DNA from: Streptomyces sp. CHD11
Lineage (GTDB): Bacteria > Actinomycetota > Actinomycetes > Streptomycetales > Streptomycetaceae
NCBI RefSeq assembly: GCF_018638295.1
Contig: NZ_JABTTS010000018.1
Span: 51,736 to 115,735, forward strand
DNA: 64,000 nt
Direction of reading: 5' to 3'
The notes below the pieces were generated by a model that was not told the DNA's origin, ran no database searches, and was given only the letters and a program-made list of their open reading frames with translations. The translations under genes were made by a program, and so were the position numbers. Numbering within the stretch: the stretch's first letter is position 1; every line of letters starts with the position of its first letter. Positions 1-8,427 of the stretch are shown here, one piece after another.

Positions 1-719
1 GACTGCGAGATGTCGCTGATGATGAACGACTTGGCGAACAGGAAGTCGTTCCAGGTGGAGATGAAGGAGAACACGCTGGTGGCGACCAGACCCGGCAGCA
101 CGAGCGGGAAAAGGATCTGCCAGAGGAAACGCGCGCGGCTCGCCCCGTCGATGTAGGCGGCCTCCTCCAGCGCCTCGGGAACGGCTTTCACGAATCCCCT
201 GAGCATCCAGATCGCGAACGGCAGGGAGAACGCGATGTGCGGCAGGATCAGCGACCAGAGCGTGTTCAGCTGGCCGAGGTCCCGCATCACGAAGAACAGG
301 GGGATCGTCAGCGCCTCCACCGGCACCATCTGGGCCACCAGAAACATGATCAGCAGGGTGGTCCGCATACGGAACCGGAATCGCGTCACGGCGGTCGCGG
401 CGAGAAACGCGATCAGCGCGGAGGCGATCACCACGGCGACCGCGACGACGACGCTGTTGAGGAAGTACCGGCCGAAATCCTGCTGCCCGAACACCCGCCG
501 GAAGGAGTCCAGCGTGGGCGCGAGCGTCCAGGGGCGCGGCTGCGTGGACTCGACCTCCCCGGCCGGTTTGAAGGCGCTCAGCACCATCCAGTACAGCGGG
601 AAGGCCACCACCGCGGCGATCAGCAGTGCCGCGGCCTCCGCCGCCGTCCTCCCCGGACGCCTGACGAACCGGTGCACGGTCCTCACCCGGGGTTCCCGGT
701 CCTGGCTCACGCGGTTCAC
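1..719 (-). CDS. Carbohydrate ABC transporter permease, MalG type (partial, 3' end off the left edge)
   Basis: Inner permease subunit of a binding-protein-dependent sugar importer in the cytoplasmic membrane. The frame starts at GTG 719, overlapping the stop of the upstream permease as GTGA, and stays open to the left edge (239 codons seen). After a short basic N-terminus comes a membrane segment containing FPLYWMVLSAFKP, typical of MalG-type subunits, and near the edge the stretch SWNDFLFAKSF... region (here TWNDFLFAK) common to this family. The overlap implies translational coupling with the other permease and the binding protein. The substrate cannot be told from sequence. Confidence 0.9.
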   Translation of the reverse strand, partial: MNRVSQDREPRVRTVHRFVRRPGRTAAEAAALLIAAVVAFPLYWMVLSAFKPAGEVESTQPRPWTLAPTLDSFRRVFGQQDFGRYFLNSVVVAVAVVIASALIAFLAATAVTRFRFRMRTTLLIMFLVAQMVPVEALTIPLFFVMRDLGQLNTLWSLILPHIAFSLPFAIWMLRGFVKAVPEALEEAAYIDGASRARFLWQILFPLVLPGLVATSVFSFISTWNDFLFAKSFIISDISQ

Positions 720-1702
720 AGTTCCTCCCCCTGGCGGCGCAGCAGCCGCAGATACACCAGCGTCACGGCGAGCAGGATCAGCAGCATCACCACGCCGATG
801 GCCGCCCCGAGGCTGTACTGGGAGGAGGCGAACGCCCGCTGGTAGGCGTAGACGTTCAGGACCATGTTCTGGCCCGCGATGCCGCCGCCTCCCGTCATCA
901 CGTAGATCTGGGTGAAGACCTTGAAGTCCCAGATCACCGACTGGATGGTGACCACCACCAGGATCGGCCGGAGCATCGGCGCGAGTACCGAGCGCCAGAT
1001 CCGCCACTGCGAGGCACCGTCCAGGGACGCCGCCTCCAGCACTTCGGCCGGTACGGCGCGGATGCCGGCGTAGACCGTCACCATCACGAACGGGAAGGAG
1101 CACCACACCACTTCGAGCAGCACGAGGAGGAACGCGCTGTACCGTCCGTACGTCCACGAGTGGTCGCCGAGCCCCAGGATCCGGTTGACGGGGCCGAAGT
1201 CGGCGTCGAAGAGGAGCAGCCAGACCGTGGAGCCGGTGACCGCCGGGGTGGCCCAGGCGCCGAGCGCGGCCAGCATCAGCGCCAGCCGCGGCACGGCCCG
1301 CACGCGGGTGAGCAGCACGGCGAGCGCGCAGCCCACGGCCAGCGTGCCGGCCACGCAGGCCGCCGCGAACACCACGGTGGCCAGCAGCACCTGCCAGAAC
1401 TGCTCGTCGCCGAAGAGCTCGGCGTAGTTCCCGAACCCTTCGAAGGTGGTCGGCTCCCCGCCGCTGACCTGCGCCTGGGTGTAGTGGAGGAGCGAGATCA
1501 GCCCGAGCTGGTAGACCGGGTAGGCGAGCAGCCCCCCGAGGACCACGAGCGCCGGCGCGAGATACAGCCACGGTGTACGCGAACCCCCCGAGGGGCGCGG
1601 GCCCTTGCCGGATGGGCGGCCGCCGCCGGGCGGGCGCGGACCGCTCCGCCCGGCCGGCACGCGCCGGCGCTCCAGGACCCCCGGACTCGAGGGCCCTGTC
1701 AT
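716..1702 (-). CDS. Carbohydrate ABC transporter permease, MalF type
   Basis: Membrane subunit pairing with the MalG-type permease to move a sugar delivered by the lipoprotein encoded just upstream. The start ATG at 1702 overlaps the binding-protein stop as ATGA, giving 328 residues; the frame continues upstream only as antisense-like noise. A proline/glycine-rich cytoplasmic N-terminus (about 45 residues) precedes the first membrane helix (LYLAPALVVLGGLLAYPV). The EAA loop that docks on the ATPase is present (EAASLDGASQWRIWRSV). No ATPase gene is seen here; in streptomycetes such importers usually share the MsiK ATPase encoded elsewhere (family knowledge). Confidence 0.92.
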   Translation of the reverse strand: MTGPSSPGVLERRRVPAGRSGPRPPGGGRPSGKGPRPSGGSRTPWLYLAPALVVLGGLLAYPVYQLGLISLLHYTQAQVSGGEPTTFEGFGNYAELFGDEQFWQVLLATVVFAAACVAGTLAVGCALAVLLTRVRAVPRLALMLAALGAWATPAVTGSTVWLLLFDADFGPVNRILGLGDHSWTYGRYSAFLLVLLEVVWCSFPFVMVTVYAGIRAVPAEVLEAASLDGASQWRIWRSVLAPMLRPILVVVTIQSVIWDFKVFTQIYVMTGGGGIAGQNMVLNVYAYQRAFASSQYSLGAAIGVVMLLILLAVTLVYLRLLRRQGEEL

Positions 1703-2991
1703 CCGATGGAGCCGAACGCGTCGTTCATCTTCCGCGCCGCGTCCGCAGAGGCCGCCGCCACCTCCTTCTTCCCGGAGACGATCTCCTGGAACATCGTCGG
1801 CAGCACCTGCGAGGAGTCGATCTGCGCCCAGGCCGGCGACGCCGGTACGAACTTGGTGTCGGCGGCCAGCGTCTCGACGAACGGCTTCACGAACGCCTCC
1901 TTCGCGGCGATCTGCTGCCGCACGTCGGAGAAGGTGGGAAGGAAGCCCATGCCCTCGAAGAGCGCCCCCTGCGACTTCTTCGAGGCGAGGCGCTTCATCA
2001 GGTCGACGGCGAGGGTGCGGTGCGAGGTGGACTTCAGCACGCCGAGGTTGTTCCCGCCGGCGAACGCGGGGGCGATGGACCCGGCCTCGACGCCCGGCAG
2101 CGGTACGACGGCGTACTTGCCCTTGACCGCGCCGGCCTCCACGGCCGCGTGGCTGAAGTCGCCGCCGACGGCCATGGCCGCCTTGCCCGCGGCGAAGGCG
2201 GTCACCGTGTCGTTGCCGGTCATCCCGGCGCACTTGGCGGCCGGGCAGTTGTCGTCCCCGAAGAGCGAGGTGTACGCCTCGATGCCCTCGCGGGCCTCGG
2301 CACTGTCGATGGCGGAGGCGTACGAACCCCCCTTGCCGGTGGCGAGTTCGCCGCCGTGGGACCAGATGAAGGGCATCGCGCCGTAGGTGTAGGCACCGCC
2401 GACCGCGATGCCGTACAACTCGGGTTTCGCGGCGCGGATCTCCTTGGCGGTGTCGATCAACTCGGCCTGGGTCCTGGGGACGTCGAGGCCGAGTTCGTCG
2501 AAGACGTCGGTGCGGTAGTAGAGCGCGCGGACGCCGACGAAGTACGGGGCTCCGTAGATCCTGCCGTCGACGGTGACCGACTGCCGTGCGGTGGGATCGG
2601 TGTCCCTGGCCTCGTCCCAGGCGTTGAACTCCTCGGTGAGGTCGGCGAGTCCGCCGTCCTTCACATAGCCTGCGGTGTCCGTGTTGCCGTACTCGATGAG
2701 GTCGGGTGCGGACGCCGGATCGTTGAAGGCGGCCTTGATGCGCTGGGCGCGGGTCTCGACGGGTATGTACTCGACGGTGACCTCGGTGTCCTTGTGCGCC
2801 TTCTCGAACTCGGCGAGGACGGTGTCGACGGCCTGTTCCTTGGGCTTGTTGCTGACCTCCTGGAAGAGCCAGACGCGCAGGGTGCCGGTCTTCTCGTCCT
2901 TGTCGGAGGAGGAGTCGCCGGAGGTCTGGGGCGCGCAGGCGGCGGTGGCGAGGACGGCCGCGACGGCGACCAGGCGGGCGGACAGCTTCAT
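1699..2991 (-). CDS. Sugar-binding lipoprotein of ABC transporter (family 1 solute-binding protein)
   Basis: Extracytoplasmic receptor that captures a carbohydrate for the two permeases downstream. 430 residues from ATG 2991, which follows a strong GGAGGAG ribosome site. A signal peptide ends in a lipobox (ATAAC, Cys19), so the protein is probably lipid-anchored. The mature part has family-1 SBP features, including YGIAVGG-like ligand cleft segments and a hinge near GMTGNDTVTAFAAGKAAM. It is first in a three-gene coupled operon. A TTGCA palindrome at 3013-3027 just upstream suggests repression by a LacI- or GntR-type sugar regulator. Substrate unknown. Confidence 0.93.
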   Translation of the reverse strand: MKLSARLVAVAAVLATAACAPQTSGDSSSDKDEKTGTLRVWLFQEVSNKPKEQAVDTVLAEFEKAHKDTEVTVEYIPVETRAQRIKAAFNDPASAPDLIEYGNTDTAGYVKDGGLADLTEEFNAWDEARDTDPTARQSVTVDGRIYGAPYFVGVRALYYRTDVFDELGLDVPRTQAELIDTAKEIRAAKPELYGIAVGGAYTYGAMPFIWSHGGELATGKGGSYASAIDSAEAREGIEAYTSLFGDDNCPAAKCAGMTGNDTVTAFAAGKAAMAVGGDFSHAAVEAGAVKGKYAVVPLPGVEAGSIAPAFAGGNNLGVLKSTSHRTLAVDLMKRLASKKSQGALFEGMGFLPTFSDVRQQIAAKEAFVKPFVETLAADTKFVPASPAWAQIDSSQVLPTMFQEIVSGKKEVAAASADAARKMNDAFGSIG

Positions 2992-3012
2992 GGAGTTGCT
3001 CCTCCGAGCGCG

Positions 3013-3027
3013 TTGCAATCTATGCAA
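3013..3027. promoter_or_regulatory. Candidate operator of the sugar ABC operon (TTGCA-N5-TGCAA)
   Basis: A perfect 5-bp-arm palindrome with a 5-bp spacer sits 22-36 bp upstream of the binding-protein start and just 5' of its ribosome site. TTGCAA half-sites are common in operators of LacI-family regulators of Streptomyces alpha-glucoside operons (family knowledge). Assignment to this operon rests on position only. Confidence 0.4.
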
Positions 3028-3225
3028 TGGCGGTTTCGCTGTGCACAACACACCGGAGGCTAGAGACTGGAGGAACCGCGCCACAAGAGGTCTCAACCAC
3101 TCTGTGACCGGCGGACGCACCCTGCGCAACGCGCGGACAGCGCAAAGGCCCCCAGGGCACGCAAAGCGCACCCCGGGGACCTGGAAGAGGGAACGGACCG
3201 GCGGAGAAGGGAGGGGACCAGGGGG

Positions 3226-3507
3226 CTACTTGTCGCCCTTGCCCTTGTCGTCGTCCCCGGAGCTCATGGACTCGTAGATCTCCTTGCACATGGGGCAGAC
3301 CGGGTACTTCTTCGGGTCACGGCCGGGTACCCAGACCTTGCCGCACAGCGCCACGACGGGCGTGCCGTCGAGGGCGCTGGCCATGATCTTGTCCTTCTGG
3401 ACGTAATGGGCGAAGCGCTCGTGGTCACCGTCGCCGTGGGAGGTCTGCGGCGTCGGCTCGACGAGGGTCCCCGTACCTGTCCCGCGCTCGGGCTCAAGAG
3501 TGCTCAT
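3226..3507 (-). CDS. DUF3039 family small protein
   Basis: 93-residue protein of a family conserved in actinobacteria and of unknown function. ATG 3507 is preferred over an in-frame TTG nine bases upstream; neither has a good ribosome site. The C-terminal half has a probable metal-binding set: His34, Cys55 (ALCGK), Cys71 and Cys74 (CPMC). The ends are low-complexity (Gly/Thr-rich N-terminus, Asp/Lys-rich C-terminus). It lies downstream of the algH-like gene in the same direction with about 30 bp between, so the two may be co-transcribed. Confidence 0.85.
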   Translation of the reverse strand: MSTLEPERGTGTGTLVEPTPQTSHGDGDHERFAHYVQKDKIMASALDGTPVVALCGKVWVPGRDPKKYPVCPMCKEIYESMSSGDDDKGKGDK

Positions 3508-3537
3508 AACTGCCAAGGGTACTGAAGCTCACCCGCA

Positions 3538-4119
3538 TCAGTTGAGCGAAGGGTCGTCCGGATAGGTGGCCACCATCGCCAGTTCGCTGCGCTGGCGGCG
3601 CAGCACCTCGCGCCAGAGCCGCTCCGGCGACGGGGAGGACACATCGCCCGGCTCGGACTCCACGACGTACCAGGCGCCGTCCACCAGCTCGTCCTCCAGC
3701 TGGCCGGGGCCCCAGCCCGCGTACCCGGCGAAGATGCGCAGGGAGCCGAGGGCGGAGGCGAGCAGTTGCGGCGGGGCCTCCAGGTCGACCAGCCCGATCG
3801 CGCCGTGCACCCGGCGCCAGCCCGGCGGCGCGGCCTCCCCGGCCGGCTGCCCCGGTACGACGGCGACGCCGAGGGCCGAGTCGAGCGAGACCGGTCCGCC
3901 CTGGAAGACGACACCGGGTTCGCCGGCCAGCTCCGCCCAGCCCTCGAGGATGTCGCCCACGTCCACCGGGGTCGGACGGTTGAGGACGACGCCGAGGGAG
4001 CCCTCCTCGTCGTGGTCGAGGAGGAGCACCACCGCACGGTCGAAGTTCGGGTCAGCCAGAGCGGGAGTGGCCACGAGCAGCCGCCCTGTGAGCGAGGACA
4101 CCTCGGTCATGCCAGACAT
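3538..4119 (-). CDS. YqgE/AlgH family protein (DUF179)
   Basis: About 193 residues matching the AlgH/YqgE family: an N-terminal SLTGRLLVATPAL strand, the LGVVLNRPT motif near residue 50, FQGGPVS, and the FAGYAGWGPGQLE motif near residue 130. The family is widespread but its biochemical role is not settled; algH was first linked to alginate regulation in Pseudomonas. Two in-frame starts are possible, ATG 4119 (MSGM) and ATG 4110 (MTEV); a GGGA sits upstream of both, too close to the first and rather far from the second. Confidence 0.88.
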   Translation of the reverse strand: MSGMTEVSSLTGRLLVATPALADPNFDRAVVLLLDHDEEGSLGVVLNRPTPVDVGDILEGWAELAGEPGVVFQGGPVSLDSALGVAVVPGQPAGEAAPPGWRRVHGAIGLVDLEAPPQLLASALGSLRIFAGYAGWGPGQLEDELVDGAWYVVESEPGDVSSPSPERLWREVLRRQRSELAMVATYPDDPSLN

Positions 4120-4424
4120 GATCCCGCATCCGCGCTCCGCGCGGGGAGGCAATGGGGGTACGCGGGTGAATACGGGGCGCGCATCCGCCGGAGCCGCCTG
4201 GTGGGGCGCTGGTGCGGGGGTGGTGACGCCAGGACGGACGGGCGGACGGGAGCACTCCCGGCGCGGACGGAGCGCGGTGACCGTTCGTGGCCGGGAAGGA
4301 ACGGTTCGTGTTGTGACAGAGCCATGACCTCCCCAGTCCGTCCGCGGGCTTACTGAAGGGGGGGCGAGGGCGATTACCCTGTGGCATTCAGGCCCTGCCC
4401 CACTCTCCACGGAACGCGAGATTC
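4120..4424. other. Divergent promoter region between algH-like gene and murA
   Basis: About 305 bp with no supportable gene. It must hold the start signals for the leftward AlgH-like gene and the rightward murA. The Arg/Pro-rich frames through it are antisense shadows. No operator was recognised. Confidence 0.5.
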
Positions 4425-5771
4425 ATGACCGTCAACGACGCTGATGACGTACTGCTGGTCCACGGCGGAACCCCGCTGGAGGGCGAGATCCGTGTCCGCG
4501 GCGCGAAGAACCTCGTGCCGAAGGCCATGGTGGCGGCGCTGCTGGGCAGCGCACCCAGCCGCCTGCGCAACGTTCCCGACATCCGTGACGTCCGGGTCGT
4601 GCGGGGTCTGCTGCAACTGCACGGGGTGACGGTCCGTCCGGGGGACGAACCGGGCGAACTGCTGCTCGATCCCACGCATGTGGAGAGCGCCAACGTCGCT
4701 GACATCGATGCCCACGCCGGTTCGTCGCGCATCCCGATCCTGTTCTGCGGCCCGCTGCTGCACCGGCTCGGGCACGCCTTCATCCCGGGTCTGGGCGGCT
4801 GCGACATCGGCGGCCGGCCCATCGACTTCCACTTCGACGTGCTGCGGCAGTTCGGCGCGACCATCGAGAAGCGGGCCGACGGCCAGTACCTGGAGGCCCC
4901 GCAGCGGCTGCGCGGCACCAAGATCCGGCTGCCCTACCCGTCCGTCGGCACGACCGAGCAGGTGCTGCTCACGGCGGTGCTCGCGGAGGGCGTCACCGAG
5001 CTGTCCAACGCCGCGGTGGAGCCGGAGATCGAGGACCTGATCTGCGTACTGCAGAAAATGGGCGCGATCATCGCGATGGACACCGACCGGACGATCCGCA
5101 TCACCGGTGTGGACAGCCTCGGCGGTTACACCCACCGCGCCCTGCCCGACCGCCTGGAGGCCGCCTCGTGGGCGTCCGCCGCGCTGGCCACCGAGGGCAA
5201 CATCTACATTCGTGGCGCCCAGCAGCGCTCGATGATGACGTTCCTGAACACCTTCCGGAAGGTCGGCGGCGCCTTCGAGATCGAAGACGAGGGCATCCGT
5301 TTCTGGCACCCCGGCGGCCAGTTGAAGTCCATCGCGCTGGAGACGGACGTGCACCCCGGCTTCCAGACCGACTGGCAGCAGCCGCTGGTGGTCGCGCTCA
5401 CCCAGGCGACGGGCCTGTCGATCGTGCACGAGACGGTCTACGAGTCCCGCCTCGGATTCACCTCCGCGCTCAACCAGATGGGCGCACACATCCAGCTGTA
5501 CCGCGAGTGCCTGGGCGGCTCCCACTGCCGCTTCGGCCAGCGGAACTTCCTGCACTCGGCGGTGGTCTCCGGCCCGACCCGGCTACAGGGCGCCGACCTG
5601 GTCATCCCCGACCTGCGCGGCGGCTTCTCCTACCTCATCGCCGCTCTCGCCGCCCAGGGCACCTCCCGGGTCCACGGCATCGGCCTGATCAACCGCGGCT
5701 ACGAGAACTTCATGGAGAAGCTGATGGAGCTGGGCGCCAAGGTCGAACTCCCGGGCAAGGCACTCGGGTAG
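4425..5771 (+). CDS. murA: UDP-N-acetylglucosamine 1-carboxyvinyltransferase (MurA, second-copy type)
   Basis: Transfers enolpyruvate from PEP to UDP-GlcNAc, the first committed step of peptidoglycan synthesis, in the cytoplasm. 448 residues, slightly longer than the usual 418-430. The substrate-binding KN pair is at Lys28-Asn29 (RGAKNL), and the catalytic loop LGGCDIGGRPID has its cysteine (Cys126) intact, the residue alkylated by fosfomycin; mycobacterial MurA has Asp there. The TDWQQP segment contains the conserved catalytic Asp. It stands alone and is followed by a strong hairpin. Streptomycetes often carry two murA copies; from its neighbours (hup, malic enzyme) this is the copy known as murA2 in S. 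coelicolor, by recall. Confidence 0.93.
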   Translation: MTVNDADDVLLVHGGTPLEGEIRVRGAKNLVPKAMVAALLGSAPSRLRNVPDIRDVRVVRGLLQLHGVTVRPGDEPGELLLDPTHVESANVADIDAHAGSSRIPILFCGPLLHRLGHAFIPGLGGCDIGGRPIDFHFDVLRQFGATIEKRADGQYLEAPQRLRGTKIRLPYPSVGTTEQVLLTAVLAEGVTELSNAAVEPEIEDLICVLQKMGAIIAMDTDRTIRITGVDSLGGYTHRALPDRLEAASWASAALATEGNIYIRGAQQRSMMTFLNTFRKVGGAFEIEDEGIRFWHPGGQLKSIALETDVHPGFQTDWQQPLVVALTQATGLSIVHETVYESRLGFTSALNQMGAHIQLYRECLGGSHCRFGQRNFLHSAVVSGPTRLQGADLVIPDLRGGFSYLIAALAAQGTSRVHGIGLINRGYENFMEKLMELGAKVELPGKALG

Positions 5772-5777
5772 CGGCGG

Positions 5778-5844
5778 CTTTCACACGCACGCCGATGGGG
5801 CGGTCACCACAACCCGGTGACCGCCCCATCGGCGTCTGTGAAAG
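5778..5844. terminator. Bidirectional terminator between murA and hup
   Basis: A long nested inverted repeat: an 8-bp outer pair (CTTTCACA/TGTGAAAG) around an 18-bp perfect inner stem with a 7-base loop. It sits just after the murA stop and faces the convergent HU gene. Confidence 0.85.
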
Positions 5845-5947
5845 CGTCCTTCGAGGGGCGCGGGGCTGCAGACGTATGCGGCTCCGCCGCGCGGGCGCGA
5901 CCAGTCACAACGGGCCCGCAGCCACCCACCGCCTCTCAGCGGAGCGC

Positions 5948-6229
5948 CTACTTGCCCTTGGCGGCTTCCTTCAGCTTCGAGCCCGCGGAGACCTTCACGC
6001 TGTATCCCGCGGGGATCTGGATCGGCTCACCCGTCTGCGGGTTGCGCGCGGTGCGAGCGGCCCGGTGGGTGCGCTCGAAGGTCAGGAAGCCGGGGACGGT
6101 GACCTTCTCGTCGCCCTTGGAGACGATGTCGCCGACGACCTCGGCGAACGCGGCCAGCACGGCGTCGGCGTCCTTGCGGGTCACCTCGGCACGGTCGGCC
6201 AGCGCGGCCACCAGCTCACTGCGGTTCAT
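5948..6229 (-). CDS. hup: Nucleoid-associated protein HU
   Basis: Small basic DNA-bending protein that compacts the chromosome as a dimer. 93 residues from ATG 6229 (MNRSELVAALAD), the standard HU length without the Lys/Ala-rich tail of the long Streptomyces HupS. The family signature GFLTFERTHRAARTARNPQTG and the tip segment NPQTGEPIQIPA are present. It is monocistronic, convergent with murA and separated from it by the hairpin at 5778-5844. Confidence 0.96.
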   Translation of the reverse strand: MNRSELVAALADRAEVTRKDADAVLAAFAEVVGDIVSKGDEKVTVPGFLTFERTHRAARTARNPQTGEPIQIPAGYSVKVSAGSKLKEAAKGK

Positions 6230-6622
6230 GTTCTTACTCCCGTGTTCTTCTTGCCGTTGAGGCGTGCCACGCGGCGGAGCCGCATGTCGGGCACGGCGAA
6301 GCCGATGCTGCCAGGTTCCTCGGTGAGTCACCGGACCCGGGTCCGTCGTCAGACCCTCGCGCCCAGGGACGCATCCTGCCCCTACCTGCGGCGGTAATGC
6401 CAATCCGGCACCCGCAGGAAGTCGTGAGAACACCCGAGGGAGTCACACGAAGAGCGCCACGGGTTCGGTGCGGTGACGCTCCGTCCGCTTCCGGCAGCGG
6501 ACAGCAGGGGCCGGAGCCCACTCTGGCCGCCACGATAGAGGGCCGCCAGGATCTACGGGTTCCACGACGCGCCGGTTCAAACCGGGCGTGTCGATCCTCA
6601 CAGCCCTCTCGCGGTCCGGTGT
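6230..6622. other. Intergenic region upstream of hup
   Basis: About 390 bp between the malic enzyme stop and the HU start, both leftward. It should contain the hup promoter. No RNA gene, repeat or hairpin was recognised; the frames here are Arg-rich shadows. Confidence 0.4.
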
Positions 6623-8032
6623 CTACGCCCCCGCGGCCTTCGCCGCGTCGCGCACCGCGCCGGCGACGGCGCCCGCGACCTTGTCGTTGAACACGCTGGG
6701 GATGATGTAGTTCGGGTTCAGTTCGTCCTCCGTCACCACATCGGCCAGCGCCTGCGCGGCGGCCAGCATCATCTCGGTGTTGACAGTGCGGGACTGCGCG
6801 TCCAGCAGCCCGCGGAACACCCCCGGGAACACCAGCACGTTGTTGATCTGGTTGGGGAAGTCGGAGCGGCCGGTGGCCACAACGGCCGCCGTCCGGCGGG
6901 CGATTGCCGGGTCGACCTCGGGGTCGGGGTTCGCGAGCGCGAACACGACGGCGCCCTCGGCCATCGCGGCGACGTCCTCCCCGTCCAGCACGTTCGGGGC
7001 GGAGACGCCGATGAAGACGTCCGCGCCGCGCACGGCCTCCTTCAGCGTGCCGGTGAGGTTCTCGGGGTTGGTGTTGTCGGCGATCCAGCACAGGGCGGAG
7101 CCGGGCGCGGCGTCCACCAGGTCCTCGCGGCCCGCGTGCACCACACCGTGGATGTCGGCCACCACGGCGTTCTTCACACCGGCGGCGAGCAGCAGCTTCA
7201 GGATGGCCGTGCCCGCCGCGCCGGCGCCGGACATCACGACGCGGATGGTGTCGATCGACTTGCCGGTGACCCGCAGCGCGTTGGTGAGCGCGGACAGGAC
7301 GACGATCGCCGTGCCGTGCTGGTCGTCGTGGAAGACGGGGATGTCGAGCGCCTCGCGCAGCCGGGCCTCGATCTCGAAGCAGCGCGGCGCGGAGATGTCC
7401 TCGAGGTTGATGCCGGCGAAGCCCGGGGCGATGGCCTTGACGATCTCCACGATCGCGTCGGTGTCCTGGGTGTCCAGGCAGAGCGGCCAGGCGTCGATGC
7501 CGGCGAACCGCTTGAAGAGGGCCGCCTTGCCCTCCATGACCGGCAGGGCGGCCTTGGGGCCGATGTTGCCCAGGCCCAGCACGGCGGAGCCGTCGGTCAC
7601 GACCGCAACGGAGTTGCGCTTGATGGTGAGGCGGCGGGCGTCCTCGGGGTTCTCGGCGATCGCCATGCAGACCCGGGCCACACCGGGCGTGTAGACCATG
7701 GAGAGGTCGTCACGGTTGCGGATGGGGTGCTTCGACGCCATCTCGATCTTGCCGCCGAGGTGCATCAGGAACGTACGGTCGGAGACCTTGCCCAGCGTGA
7801 CGCCCTCGATGCCGCGCAGCTGCTCGACGATCTCCTCGGCGTGGGTGGTGGAGGTGGCGGCGATGGTCACGTCGATGCGGAGCCGTTCATGGCCGGACGC
7901 CGTCACGTCGAGGCCGGTCACCGAGCCTCCGTGGGACTCGACTGCCCCGGTGAGCTGGGAGACCGCGGATCCGCCCGCGGGTACCTCCAGCCGGATGGTC
8001 ATCGAGTAGGAGACGCTGGGCGCCGTTGCCAT
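6623..8032 (-). CDS. NAD(P)-dependent malic enzyme with N-terminal ACT-like domain
   Basis: Oxidatively decarboxylates malate to pyruvate, linking the TCA cycle with gluconeogenic and lipid precursors, in the cytoplasm. 469 residues. Residues about 8-85 form an ACT-like regulatory domain (TIRLEVPAGGSAVSQLTGAV). The malic domain follows with SMVYTPGVARVC, TDGSAVLGLGNIGP, INLEDISAPRCF and FHDDQHGTA. The nucleotide-binding domain has the GAGAAGTA fingerprint near residue 275 and the C-terminal NPNYIIPSVF block. The ACT-fused form is common in actinobacteria and suggests amino-acid or metabolite control. It is monocistronic. Confidence 0.94.
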   Translation of the reverse strand: MATAPSVSYSMTIRLEVPAGGSAVSQLTGAVESHGGSVTGLDVTASGHERLRIDVTIAATSTTHAEEIVEQLRGIEGVTLGKVSDRTFLMHLGGKIEMASKHPIRNRDDLSMVYTPGVARVCMAIAENPEDARRLTIKRNSVAVVTDGSAVLGLGNIGPKAALPVMEGKAALFKRFAGIDAWPLCLDTQDTDAIVEIVKAIAPGFAGINLEDISAPRCFEIEARLREALDIPVFHDDQHGTAIVVLSALTNALRVTGKSIDTIRVVMSGAGAAGTAILKLLLAAGVKNAVVADIHGVVHAGREDLVDAAPGSALCWIADNTNPENLTGTLKEAVRGADVFIGVSAPNVLDGEDVAAMAEGAVVFALANPDPEVDPAIARRTAAVVATGRSDFPNQINNVLVFPGVFRGLLDAQSRTVNTEMMLAAAQALADVVTEDELNPNYIIPSVFNDKVAGAVAGAVRDAAKAAGA

Positions 8033-8427
8033 GGCCGACTTCCTCTGCTTCTTACCGTGTCGCGATATGTGCTGTCCGATCGTCGCACCTACCGCTCGGT
8101 ACGAGGTAGCCGCCCGGGATTGCGGACGTTTTGTTCACCGGGACATCACGCATTCCGGACAACGTCTTCCATCATACGAAAGGCGCCCGGTGGCCAAGAG
8201 GCGGCCGGGCAGCAGAAGAGGCCCACGTCACAGGGGGTGACGTGGGCCTCTCGCAACACTTTGACGACACCGACCCGCCATGCTCGCCTCGCGGCAAGTG
8301 GTCGCTCGTAGCGACGAAGGTTGGGCCCGGGGGCTTGGATCGGGCCGGTGCCACATCCAGGCTAACAAACGGATGCCCTGGGACCATTCCCCCGGCACAG
8401 GCGCTTTATCCGGACCCGGTGTCGTCC
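8033..8427. other. Intergenic region between malic enzyme and helD
   Basis: About 395 bp holding the malic-enzyme promoter (leftward) and the helD terminator at 8218-8250. Nothing else is recognisable. Confidence 0.5.
8218..8250 (-). terminator. Rho-independent-type hairpin downstream of helD
   Basis: Perfect 14-bp stem (GAGGCCCACGTCAC and its complement) with a 5-base loop, about 180 bp past the helD stop in the direction of transcription. No T-run follows, as is usual in Streptomyces. Confidence 0.75.

Noticed and set aside
716..2233. Longer version of the MalF-type permease frame
   Set aside because: The extra N-terminus is antisense-like Arg-rich sequence overlapping the binding-protein gene; ATG 1702 overlaps its stop as ATGA.
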